Below are positions 35,757 through 42,981 of a stretch of 64,000 bases of DNA, piece by piece (the first letter of the stretch is position 1; the number at the start of each line of letters is the position of its first letter). Origin of the DNA: Sedimentitalea nanhaiensis DSM 24252 (GTDB lineage Bacteria > Pseudomonadota > Alphaproteobacteria > Rhodobacterales > Rhodobacteraceae); the NCBI RefSeq assembly GCF_000473225.1, contig NZ_KI421509.1:543470-607469 (forward strand). The letters are read 5' to 3'. The translations under genes and the position numbers were made by a program. The notes beneath the pieces were generated by a model. It was given only the letters and a program-made list of their open reading frames with translations. It was not told the DNA's origin and made no database searches.

Positions 35757-37049
35757 CTAACGGAGTTCGCGCAAGGGTTGTATGAGCGTCAGGTTTGGTC
35801 GAGTCACGGCGGCATATGGATCCTGTTTGGCCAACATCGGATCGACCACATGGCGCAGCAATTGCCGCCGCCCGCGGGCCGAGTAGAACCCGCCCGGTAT
35901 CTGGCTGGTTTGCAACAGGAATTGGCGAAAATCCTTGTATGCGCCGATATCGGGACGGTACGGATTGGCAAAGAACTCCGCCAGGGGCTGACGGGACACA
36001 AGTTCGGGTTTGTCATAGACTGCGGCGCCGAATACGCGCAGCGGCAGGCCGCGCCAAAGAACCTGTTGTCCGGCGGTCGAATTTACGGTCACGGCCGACC
36101 GCGCATCGTCCAGCAGCGGTGCCAGTTTGCCGCCGCGCATGAAATGTACGCGCCCCTGAAGACCGTGCGCATGCGCCAGCTGGCGCAGATACTGGCGTAA
36201 CGGCGTGCGGTCGTCTTCGAGGGGGTGTGCCTTGATGACAAGGTGGTGGTGCATGGGGGCGCCACTGGCAAAGCCGGTGATGATTTCGTCCAGAAAGTCG
36301 GTCATGCTGGAAAAAGGCGAATGTGCCTGAAAGCTGCTGTCATGCTCCAGCTGCAACAGGGCCAGGTGATATGGATAGCTGCCGCGCCGAATGCGCCATG
36401 TGGCGATGCGCCGGTCAAGCGCGTGTATGGGCAGCAGCAGCAGGCGGCGCAGGTGCAGGCGGAATTCCTGTCGCACGTTGAGGGCGCGGTGGGGCCGGAA
36501 GTTTCGATATCCCTGATTTCGGAACATTACGAACCAATGATACAATGCGCCATAGAACATGTGGTGACGCATGTCGCCCCAATGCGCAGGCGGCAGTGGC
36601 GTGTCCAATCCCGCGCGTGCAAGCGCGGCTTGCATGTCCTTGACCGTCAACCGCATCAGACGGGAATGGCCGTTTGAGCCTTCGCGCTCGTAGGTCACCC
36701 AATAGGGGCGCATATAGCCCTCTTCAAACACATGTACCGTGATGCCGCGCCGCCGGGCCGCCGCGATGGCCATGGCATGTACCGGGCGGGTATCGCCGTA
36801 CAGCACGATATCGGTGATCCCGCGCTCAGCAAACAGGGTCTCGACCGCCTTTGGCCAATCCTGAAGCGCCCCGCGATAGGGGATGTACGCCGCTGCCTTC
36901 GGCCAGAACGCACCGTCTCCGGCGTTAAAGCCGACGCGCCAGACACCAGCGCCGGTGCGCAGCAGCGCCCGCGCCAACGCCCCAAAGAACGGGCCATGCG
37001 GTCCCTGCAAGAACAGGAACATCCGGGATGGGCTGACCCTGGGGGGCAT
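35757..37049 (-). CDS. kpsS: KpsS-like capsule Kdo transferase
   Basis: A 430-residue protein of the KpsS family. It shows the start FLFLQGPHGPFFGALARAL, VHVFEEGYMRPYWVTYE, HHLVIKAHPLEDD and TVNSTAGQQVLWRGLPL, the last being the conserved STAG nucleotide-sugar region. KpsS adds the first Kdo to the phosphatidylglycerol anchor, before KpsC extends it. It is the first gene of the capsule unit. The start faces ribE divergently with 163 bases between, which must carry promoters for both. Confidence 0.9.
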   Translation of the reverse strand: MPPRVSPSRMFLFLQGPHGPFFGALARALLRTGAGVWRVGFNAGDGAFWPKAAAYIPYRGALQDWPKAVETLFAERGITDIVLYGDTRPVHAMAIAAARRRGITVHVFEEGYMRPYWVTYEREGSNGHSRLMRLTVKDMQAALARAGLDTPLPPAHWGDMRHHMFYGALYHWFVMFRNQGYRNFRPHRALNVRQEFRLHLRRLLLLPIHALDRRIATWRIRRGSYPYHLALLQLEHDSSFQAHSPFSSMTDFLDEIITGFASGAPMHHHLVIKAHPLEDDRTPLRQYLRQLAHAHGLQGRVHFMRGGKLAPLLDDARSAVTVNSTAGQQVLWRGLPLRVFGAAVYDKPELVSRQPLAEFFANPYRPDIGAYKDFRQFLLQTSQIPGGFYSARGRRQLLRHVVDPMLAKQDPYAAVTRPNLTLIQPLRELR

Positions 37050-37212
37050 GTCGGCTCCTTCTTGCGCGGAATTGCGGATGCCGCTTGACTGTCACGATAG
37101 TCTGATCAAATCGCTGACGCGCCAAGACATTCAGCCGAAACGGGGGACTTGCCGTTCCGGGCTGCGCTGTTTACGTCACAGGGCGGAAAGCGATCGCGAA
37201 AGGGGCAGCGCC

Positions 37213-37800
37213 ATGTTTACCGGCATCATCACCGATATCGGCGAGATTAAGGATGTGCAGCAAGAGGGTGATCTGCGGGTTCGGATCGGCACCGGCTATG
37301 ACACGGCCGGTATCGACATCGGGGCCTCGATTGCCAGCGACGGGGTTTGCCTGACCGTGATCGCCCTGGGAGAAGGCTGGTATGATGTGCAGGTCAGCGC
37401 CGAAACCGTTGCCAAGACCAATCTGGGGGTCTGGGCGCCGGGTAAACGGGTGAACCTGGAGCGCGCGTTGCGGGTCGGAGACGAGTTGGGCGGCCATATC
37501 GTGTCCGGTCATGTGGATGGGGTGGCCGAGGTGGTCGGCATCGTCGACGAGGGGGACAGCACCCGCGTCACCCTGCGTGCCCCGAACGACCTGGCCCGGT
37601 TCATCGCGCCAAAGGGTTCGGTCGCCTTGAACGGCACGTCCCTGACGGTGAACGAGGTTGAAGGATGTGAATTCGGCATCAATTTCATCCCACATACAAA
37701 AGAGGTCACGACCTGGGGCGATGTGTCTCTGGGTGATATGGTCAATCTGGAGATCGACACCTTGGCACGCTATGTGGCGCGGTTGAACGAGGCCGTCTGA
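37213..37800 (+). CDS. ribE: RibE, riboflavin synthase alpha chain
   Basis: A 195-residue riboflavin synthase with the two-fold repeated lumazine-binding domain. It opens with the invariant MFTGI; GGHIVSGHVDG and LNGTSLTVNEVE mark the active sites. It dismutates two 6,7-dimethyl-8-ribityllumazine to riboflavin. It is separated from ribD by the capsule genes and leads the ribE-ribB-ribH-nusB series. GAAAGGGGCAGCGCC precedes the ATG. No FMN riboswitch fold was recognised in the 163 bases upstream. Confidence 0.95.
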   Translation: MFTGIITDIGEIKDVQQEGDLRVRIGTGYDTAGIDIGASIASDGVCLTVIALGEGWYDVQVSAETVAKTNLGVWAPGKRVNLERALRVGDELGGHIVSGHVDGVAEVVGIVDEGDSTRVTLRAPNDLARFIAPKGSVALNGTSLTVNEVEGCEFGINFIPHTKEVTTWGDVSLGDMVNLEIDTLARYVARLNEAV

Positions 37801-37904
37801 AAGCGGTTGCGGGTATGACCTGATCGCATTGCGCCGGGACTGGCATTTGGCGTCTGCCTGCGGTATCTGGCGCGCAACTCTTTAGTGACCGGAAAGTCTG
37901 CCTC

Positions 37905-39026
37905 ATGAGCTTTGCAACACCCGGCCCGGTCGAAAACGACCTGCGCGCCGCCATCTCGCCGATCAAGGACATCATCGAGGCCGCGCGCCAGGGTCGGATG
38001 TTTATCCTGGTTGATCACGAAGACCGTGAGAACGAAGGCGATCTGGTCATTGCCGCCGAGTTTGCCACGGCCGACGCGATTAATTTTATGGCGACCCATG
38101 GGCGCGGTCTGATCTGCTTGCCGATGACCTCCGAGCGGGTCGATCATCTGGGGCTGCCGATGATGGCGGTCAATAACTCGTCCCGGCATGAAACCCCGTT
38201 CACCGTGTCCATCGAAGCGCGCGAAGGGGTCAGCACCGGTATCTCGGCCCCCGACCGGGCACACACGGTGGCGATTGCGATCAACGAGCAGAACACGATG
38301 GCCCAGCTGGCCACCCCCGGTCACATATTTCCGCTGCGCGCCCGCAAGGGTGGGGTGCTGGTGCGTGCCGGTCATACCGAAGCGGCAGTCGATATCGCGC
38401 GTCTGGCCGGGCTGAAGCCTGCCGGGGTGATCTGTGAAATCATGAACGCCGATGGCACCATGGCGCGGCTGCCGGAACTGATTGAATTCGCCAACCGGCA
38501 TGGTCTGAAAATCGGCACCATTTCCGATTTGATTGCCTATCGCAGCATTAACGACAACCTGGTGGTCCAGACCGGCCAGAAGTCGGTTCATTCGGAATTC
38601 GGCGGCGAGTGGGACATGCGGATCTTTACCGACCAAACCCACGGGGTCGAGCACGTGGCCCTGATCAAGGGGGATATCGGCACGCCCGATCCGGTTCTGG
38701 TGCGCACCCATGCGCTGCACGAGGCATCGGATGTTTTGGGCCTTGGGCCGAAATCGGCGCGCGAGTTGCCCCGCGCGATGGAGCTTATTGCCGAGGAAGG
38801 GCGCGGCGTTGTCTGCCTGTTCCGAGAGCCGCGCCATGCGCTTTACGCAGCCGAGGATGAAGGCCCGCGCACCATCAAGCAAACCGGTCTGGGGGCGCAG
38901 ATCCTGTCGCGCCTCGGATTGCGCGATCTGATTCTGCTGACCGATTCTCCGCAAACCCGTTATCTCGGGCTGGACGCCTACGAGTTGTCCATTTCCGGGA
39001 CTCGCCCGATCCTGTCGGAGGACTGA
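37905..39026 (+). CDS. ribB: RibB with degenerate RibA domain
   Basis: A 373-residue protein. Residues about 15-215 are a complete 3,4-dihydroxy-2-butanone-4-phosphate synthase ([11 protein letters not shown] acidic loop, [19 protein letters not shown]). Residues about 220-370 resemble GTP cyclohydrolase II. The zinc motif C-x10-C-x-C is absent: the segment after VRTHALHE contains no cysteine. The first step of the pathway, opening of GTP, therefore cannot be done by this half and needs another gene. The truncated-function fusion is widespread in alphaproteobacteria. It ends three bases before ribH. Confidence 0.93.
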   Translation: MSFATPGPVENDLRAAISPIKDIIEAARQGRMFILVDHEDRENEGDLVIAAEFATADAINFMATHGRGLICLPMTSERVDHLGLPMMAVNNSSRHETPFTVSIEAREGVSTGISAPDRAHTVAIAINEQNTMAQLATPGHIFPLRARKGGVLVRAGHTEAAVDIARLAGLKPAGVICEIMNADGTMARLPELIEFANRHGLKIGTISDLIAYRSINDNLVVQTGQKSVHSEFGGEWDMRIFTDQTHGVEHVALIKGDIGTPDPVLVRTHALHEASDVLGLGPKSARELPRAMELIAEEGRGVVCLFREPRHALYAAEDEGPRTIKQTGLGAQILSRLGLRDLILLTDSPQTRYLGLDAYELSISGTRPILSED

Positions 39027-39029
39027 ACC

Positions 39030-39569
39030 ATGGCCGGACACGAAACCCATTACACCCTGCCGCGTGCCGCGTTTGACAAGCCGGTCAAGCTGTTGATCGT
39101 GGTGGCTCCCTACTACAAGGACATCGCCGACGATCTTGTGGCCGGAGCAAAGGCCGAGATCGAGGCGGCGGGCGGCAGTTGGGATCTGGTCGAAGTGCCG
39201 GGCGCGCTCGAGGTGCCAACGGCAATCGCGATTGCGGACCGCAAATCGAATTTCGACGGATATGTGGCGCTTGGCTGCGTGATCCGGGGCGAAACCACCC
39301 ATTATGACACGGTCTGCAACGACAGCAGCCGGGCGATCCAGTTGATGGGGTTGCAGGGCCTGTGCATCGGCAACGGAATCCTGACGGTCGAGACCCGGCA
39401 ACAGGCTGAGGTCCGTGCCGATACAGAGCAGATGAACAAAGGCGGCGGGGCTGCCGCAGCCGCCTTGCATCTGATCGCTTTGGCCCGTAAGTGGGGCGGC
39501 CAAAGCAAGGGGGTCGGGTTCAACACGATCCTGCTGGCAGAGCAAAACGACGGATCCTCAACCGCATGA
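39030..39569 (+). CDS. ribH: RibH, lumazine synthase
   Basis: A 179-residue 6,7-dimethyl-8-ribityllumazine synthase. It carries the family blocks VPGALEVPTAIAIAD and LGCVIRGETTHYDTV with the catalytic histidine. It condenses the RibD product with the RibB product and forms pentamers or icosahedra. Short gaps place it after ribB, and its stop overlaps the nusB ATG (ATGA). The product feeds ribE at 37213. Confidence 0.95.
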   Translation: MAGHETHYTLPRAAFDKPVKLLIVVAPYYKDIADDLVAGAKAEIEAAGGSWDLVEVPGALEVPTAIAIADRKSNFDGYVALGCVIRGETTHYDTVCNDSSRAIQLMGLQGLCIGNGILTVETRQQAEVRADTEQMNKGGGAAAAALHLIALARKWGGQSKGVGFNTILLAEQNDGSSTA

Positions 39570-40048
39570 GCACGCAGAACACCGCCCTGTCGGGCAATCA
39601 GAAACGCAAGATGAAATCCGCCGCCCGCCTTTACGCGGTGCAGGCGCTGTTTCAGATGGAACAGAGTGCGCAAACCAGCGATCAGGTGGTGGCCGAGTTT
39701 TTGAAACATCGGTTCGGCGCGGTCTATGAGGGCGACGAAATGGTTGATGGCGATATCAAACTGTTTCGTCAGCTGGTCGAAGACGCGGTGAACTATCAGG
39801 CGCCGATCGACCAGAGGACCGACCGGGCGCTGGTGGCAAAATGGCCGATTGCGCGTATCGATCCGACACTGCGTGCCCTGTTTCGCGCCGCCGGGGCCGA
39901 ACTGACCAACGGAAATACACCGCCCAAGGTGGTGATTGTTGAATATGTCGACATTGCCCGCGCCTTCTTTCCCGAGGGCAAGGAGCCAAAATTTGTCAAC
40001 GCGGTGCTGGATCACATGGCACGTGAGGCTAAACCCGAGGCATTCTGA
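39566..40048 (+). CDS. nusB: NusB, transcription antitermination factor
   Basis: A 160-residue all-helical RNA-binding protein. ARLYAVQALFQMEQS and the C-terminal EYVDIARAFFPEGKEPKFVNAVLDHMA match NusB. It binds boxA RNA with S10 to let RNA polymerase read through rRNA operons. ATG 39566 overlaps ribH's stop; an earlier in-frame start lies within ribH. The ribH-nusB junction is conserved across many bacteria. Confidence 0.95.
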   Translation: MSTQNTALSGNQKRKMKSAARLYAVQALFQMEQSAQTSDQVVAEFLKHRFGAVYEGDEMVDGDIKLFRQLVEDAVNYQAPIDQRTDRALVAKWPIARIDPTLRALFRAAGAELTNGNTPPKVVIVEYVDIARAFFPEGKEPKFVNAVLDHMAREAKPEAF

Positions 40049-40137
40049 CGCGGTTGGCCGACATTTGCCGTTAAATCCGTCCTGGCTCATGGACCCAGGC
40101 GGCTCACATGCTAGATTAGGCATGTAGGAGGTGTGCC

Positions 40138-40449
40138 ATGCCTAAACTGGTCAAACTGTATATCCGAAACGTCGCTATCGGCTTTGCGATTGCAGCGGCT
40201 TTTGTGGCGATGCTGCTGTGGTTCAACGTAATGGGTCTGTGGGCGCTGGTCAGCCATTCCGATGCCGGGATTCTGGCCGTCTTTCTGTTGTGGTTCATGC
40301 ACGGCATCGTTTTTGCGGGCGTTCAATTTGCCTGGGCGGTGATGGCGTTGGCGGAAAAGCCGGACACTGGCCGCGGCGGAACCCCAGCGGTGCATGAATT
40401 TAAGGCGATTCCCGTCCACGCGGCGGCAAAAAAGCCGAAACGGCGCTGA
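40138..40449 (+). CDS. Small two-helix membrane protein
   Basis: A 103-residue protein with two hydrophobic helices (about 12-36 and 43-68) and a basic tail ending in KKPKRR. TAGGAGGTGTGCC gives a strong ribosome-binding site. It is 89 bases after nusB. No family is recognised and no function proposed. Confidence 0.75.
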   Translation: MPKLVKLYIRNVAIGFAIAAAFVAMLLWFNVMGLWALVSHSDAGILAVFLLWFMHGIVFAGVQFAWAVMALAEKPDTGRGGTPAVHEFKAIPVHAAAKKPKRR

Positions 40450-40687
40450 CGCAAGAGCAAGGGAAAGCGTGACGGGACCACCAAACAACCGTGTGGTTTT
40501 GATTCCCGAGGACCTGTATGTACAGGTGGGTGCCAGGTAACTGGACCAAGGTCCGGACAGAGCCAGCCCCCTAGGAATTGCTTAAGGCCACTGGAATGCT
40601 ACCGTTCACAAGCAGGGCAGAACCCGTCACCCCCCTGAGATAGGCGCAAGCGACGGATCCGGCAAGGGGTATCTGATGGTTTGGGGT

Positions 40688-41107
40688 TTATGATATTTCG
40701 CTCAGATCGGCGCGCAGCCTGGTCAGGTGTTCCTCCCAGCCTTTGTCCAGCGAAAGCAGCAAGCCAAATGCCTCGGTGCCTTGCGGAAGTCCGGAATGTT
40801 CAAGCGACAGGCGGGTCCCCCCCGGCACCTGGGTCAGCGTCCATTTCACGACGCTGACGGTATCGCCCATCGGTTTCACGACAAAAGTATACTCCAGATA
40901 TTCCGGCGGGCGTTCGGCTGTTACCGTGCCCCAGATGATGGTGTCGCCGCTCTGAGCCCCGTACATCTCCAACGGTTGATCTTGCTGCAGGCGTGCGTTC
41001 GGGCGGTTGAACCACGAACTCAGCTTTTTGGGATCGACCAGAAAGTCCCAGACCTGTTCGCGCATCGCCCTAAGATAGATGGACTTTTGAATGATCGTTT
41101 CGGTCAT
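40688..41107 (-). CDS. SRPBCC/AHSA1-family protein
   Basis: A 139-residue START-like (SRPBCC) protein. It carries the usual SIYLRAMREQVWDFLVDP opening and a GTRLSLEHSG strand before the last helix (GWEEHLTRLRADL). The fold binds hydrophobic ligands. Its start overlaps the stop of the ArsR-type gene upstream by four bases. ArsR-SRPBCC pairs are common operons in which the small regulator controls its partner; ligand and role are unknown. Confidence 0.88.
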   Translation of the reverse strand: MTETIIQKSIYLRAMREQVWDFLVDPKKLSSWFNRPNARLQQDQPLEMYGAQSGDTIIWGTVTAERPPEYLEYTFVVKPMGDTVSVVKWTLTQVPGGTRLSLEHSGLPQGTEAFGLLLSLDKGWEEHLTRLRADLSEIS

Positions 41108-41424
41108 ATCGTATCCTTTTCGATGGCAGATTTCAAATCGGCAAGGCGGTCGTCCCAGAACCGGTCGAAATAGCCCAGCCAGTCCAGAATGGGTGTGATG
41201 CCGGCAGGGTTCAGGCGATTGAGTCGTTCACGTCCGCGCGGATGCACGGTGATCAGACCTCCGTCCGAAAGCACGGTCAGATGCTTTTTGACGGCGGCGC
41301 GCGTCATGTCGAACCGGTCGGTTAGCTGTGCGATTGTCATGTCGGATTGGGCCAGCAACCGGACGATGTCACGCCGGGTCGGATCGGCGAGGGCGCGAAA
41401 GCAGGATTGTGTTTTGTTGGTCAT
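41104..41424 (-). CDS. ArsR-family helix-turn-helix repressor
   Basis: A 106-residue winged-helix protein: RALADPTRRDIVRLLAQ, MTIAQLTDRFDMTRAAVKKHL as recognition helix region, and GRERLNRLNPAGI wing. No metal-binding cysteine pair is visible, so it is of the metal-independent branch often paired with SRPBCC proteins. Two identical-arm palindromes stand just upstream (41440-41480), the obvious site of autoregulation. Confidence 0.9.
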   Translation of the reverse strand: MTNKTQSCFRALADPTRRDIVRLLAQSDMTIAQLTDRFDMTRAAVKKHLTVLSDGGLITVHPRGRERLNRLNPAGITPILDWLGYFDRFWDDRLADLKSAIEKDTI

Positions 41425-41439
41425 CTAACGGGCCTACGT

Positions 41440-41480
41440 GATACCTTATGGTATCTCATTTACGATACCATAAGGTATCG
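41440..41480. promoter_or_regulatory. Double palindromic operator upstream of the ArsR-type gene
   Basis: GATACC-TTAT-GGTATC at 41440-41455 and CGATACC-ATAA-GGTATCG at 41463-41480 have identical perfect arms. Their centres are 24 bases apart (41447.5 and 41471.5), a little over two helical turns, 15-55 bases before the ArsR start. I infer that two dimers bind side by side. Confidence 0.8.
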
Positions 41481-41521
41481 TGTCAACGGACCGGTTGCAA
41501 AGAACAAGCGGCTTGCAAGAC

Positions 41522-41536
41522 GTTCATGAAGTGTTC
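41522..41536 (+). promoter_or_regulatory. Alphaproteobacterial LexA (SOS) box
   Basis: GTTC at 41522-41525, seven bases, then GTTC at 41533-41536: a perfect GTTC-N7-GTTC direct repeat, the LexA site known in alphaproteobacteria. It ends 11 bases before the mmcB ATG, close enough to block transcription or initiation. Confidence 0.75.
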
Positions 41537-41547
41537 ATGATTTGATC

Positions 41548-42024
41548 ATGGCAGATTATACGCTGAATACCACCAAACCCGGCCAGATGCTGGCCCGTGG
41601 TGTCTGTCGTCTGCTGCGTGGGCATGGATATGTGTCGGTTGAGGAATTTGTCCCGACGCGGGGATTGCGCGTCGATGTGTTGGGGCTGGGTCCCAAGAGC
41701 GAATTGTGGGTGATCGAATGTAAATCCAGCCGCGCGGATTTTCAGACCGACAGAAAATGGCAGGGGTATCTGGCGTGGTGCGACCGGTACTTCTGGGCCG
41801 TGGATCAGGACTTTCCCGCCGATCTGCTACCCGAGGGAACGGGGCTGATGATCGCCGACGCCTATGACGCCGAGATCATCCGCATGGCACCGGAACACAA
41901 GCTGGCCGCCGCTCGGCGCAAGATGATGATTCACAAATTTGCAACCCATGCCGCGCGCCGCCTGCACAGTCTGCGCGATCCCGGTGTCAGTGCCTTTTGC
42001 CTTCCAGATGCGCCTGCGGACTGA
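41548..42024 (+). CDS. mmcB: MmcB-family DNA repair protein
   Basis: A 158-residue protein with a PD-(D/E)XK-like nuclease core: [25 protein letters not shown] includes the E-x-K pair, followed by DRKWQGYLAWCDRYFWAV. It matches the MmcB family linked in Caulobacter to mitomycin C resistance. ATG 41548 is used; an in-frame TTG lies six bases earlier. The LexA box immediately upstream supports DNA-damage induction. Confidence 0.85.
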   Translation: MADYTLNTTKPGQMLARGVCRLLRGHGYVSVEEFVPTRGLRVDVLGLGPKSELWVIECKSSRADFQTDRKWQGYLAWCDRYFWAVDQDFPADLLPEGTGLMIADAYDAEIIRMAPEHKLAAARRKMMIHKFATHAARRLHSLRDPGVSAFCLPDAPAD

Positions 42025-42028
42025 CGGT

Positions 42029-42235
42029 TCAGCGTTTGCGCGGTTGCTTCTGTTCCACTGCGCGGGCCTGCGCCGCGGCGACGCGCAGTTCTTCGGCAAT
42101 CTCTTCGGCTTCTTCAGGATCAAAATCCATGGGCACCTCGATGCCCTGGGATTCTATAAAGATCCGCACCATGCCTGCGTCGGTAGGCCCGATCTGCATA
42201 TTGGCTTCGATGTCGCGCTCGGTGTTGATGCCCAT
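42029..42235 (-). CDS. DUF6324-like small protein
   Basis: A 68-residue acidic protein. GINTERDIEANMQIGPTDAG is followed by a helix rich in Glu/Ala and a basic tail. GGAGAGACCCC precedes the ATG. A much longer open frame continues upstream but is the shadow of the opposite-strand acetyltransferase gene. It is conserved in Rhodobacterales as I recall, with no function known. Confidence 0.7.
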   Translation of the reverse strand: MGINTERDIEANMQIGPTDAGMVRIFIESQGIEVPMDFDPEEAEEIAEELRVAAAQARAVEQKQPRKR

Positions 42236-42313
42236 GGGGTCTCTCCGTGACTGAGCGACTCTGCTAGCTTGGCAATGGTTGAGAATCAAGCTTTGTGGCG
42301 TAATATCGGCACC

Positions 42314-42796
42314 ATGACAGATGTTTCTCTGCGTCGGTTCCGGCCCGACGATGCGCCCTGGCTGGGCGAGCAACACAGCATCCATTATGCCCGTGACGAG
42401 GGTTTTGACGACAGTTTCGGTCGGCTGGTGAATGACATTCTTGCGGATTTCATTGACCATCACGACCCGGTTCGCGAACGGGGCTGGATCGCCTGTCGGG
42501 GCGCACAACGGTTGGGAAGCATATTCTGTGTCGGGCAGGGGCCGACGACGGCCAAACTGCGCATGTTTCTGCTGACACCGCAGGCGCGCGGCCGGGGATT
42601 GGGCAAGCGCATGTTGACGACCTGTATGGCCTTCGCCCGAGACGCGGGATACGCCGATATGCGGCTGTGGACCCATGAAAGCCATCGTGCGGCTTGTGCG
42701 CTGTATGCGGCGAGTGGCTGGCACTTGCTGGAAAGCCGGCCAGTTCACTCTTTCGGCGTCGATTTGGTCGAACAAAGCTGGAGGGTTGACCTATAA
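42314..42796 (+). CDS. GNAT-family N-acetyltransferase
   Basis: A 160-residue acetyltransferase. LFLLTPQARGRGLGKRML is not exact; the sequence reads MFLLTPQARGRGLGKRM, with the Q/R-x-x-G-x-G/A acetyl-CoA loop, and ESHRAACALYAASGW forms the last motif. The MarR-GNAT-like layout ends in FGVDLVEQSW. ATG 42314 matches the start of the fold; an in-frame ATG at 42275 would add 13 residues. The substrate is unknown. Confidence 0.85.
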   Translation: MTDVSLRRFRPDDAPWLGEQHSIHYARDEGFDDSFGRLVNDILADFIDHHDPVRERGWIACRGAQRLGSIFCVGQGPTTAKLRMFLLTPQARGRGLGKRMLTTCMAFARDAGYADMRLWTHESHRAACALYAASGWHLLESRPVHSFGVDLVEQSWRVDL

Positions 42797-42840
42797 GGCT
42801 CTTGCAATCAGACTGTTGGTTGTCTAAATCGCGCCTGTGT

Positions 42841-42917
42841 GCCGCCTTAGCTCAGTTGGTTAGAGCGCCTGATTGTGGATCAGGAGGTCCCCCGTTCAAG
42901 CCGGGGAGGTGGTACCA
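42841..42917 (+). tRNA. tRNA-His (GTG)
   Basis: A complete 77-base cloverleaf with encoded CCA. The D stem is GCTC/GAGC, the anticodon stem CCTGA/TCAGG encloses TTGTGGA with anticodon GTG at 42875-42877, and the T arm is CCCCG-TTCAAGC-CGGGG. The discriminator is A and the base before position 1 is T, so the G-1:C73 pair typical of most tRNA-His is absent, as known for many alphaproteobacteria. The first acceptor pair is G-U. Confidence 0.97.
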
Positions 42918-42981
42918 CCCTCCTGCTTTGCCCCGTTTTGCATGATATACCGAAAATCTAGATGCCTTTTCTAAGGTGGTC

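Noticed and set aside
37050-37212. FMN riboswitch upstream of ribE
   Set aside because: No conserved RFN-element core could be found in the interval, and the interval is short.
40688-41424. ArsR/SRPBCC pair as a toxin-antitoxin system
   Set aside because: Gene sizes and families fit the well-known regulator plus ligand-binding protein pair; neither protein resembles a toxin.
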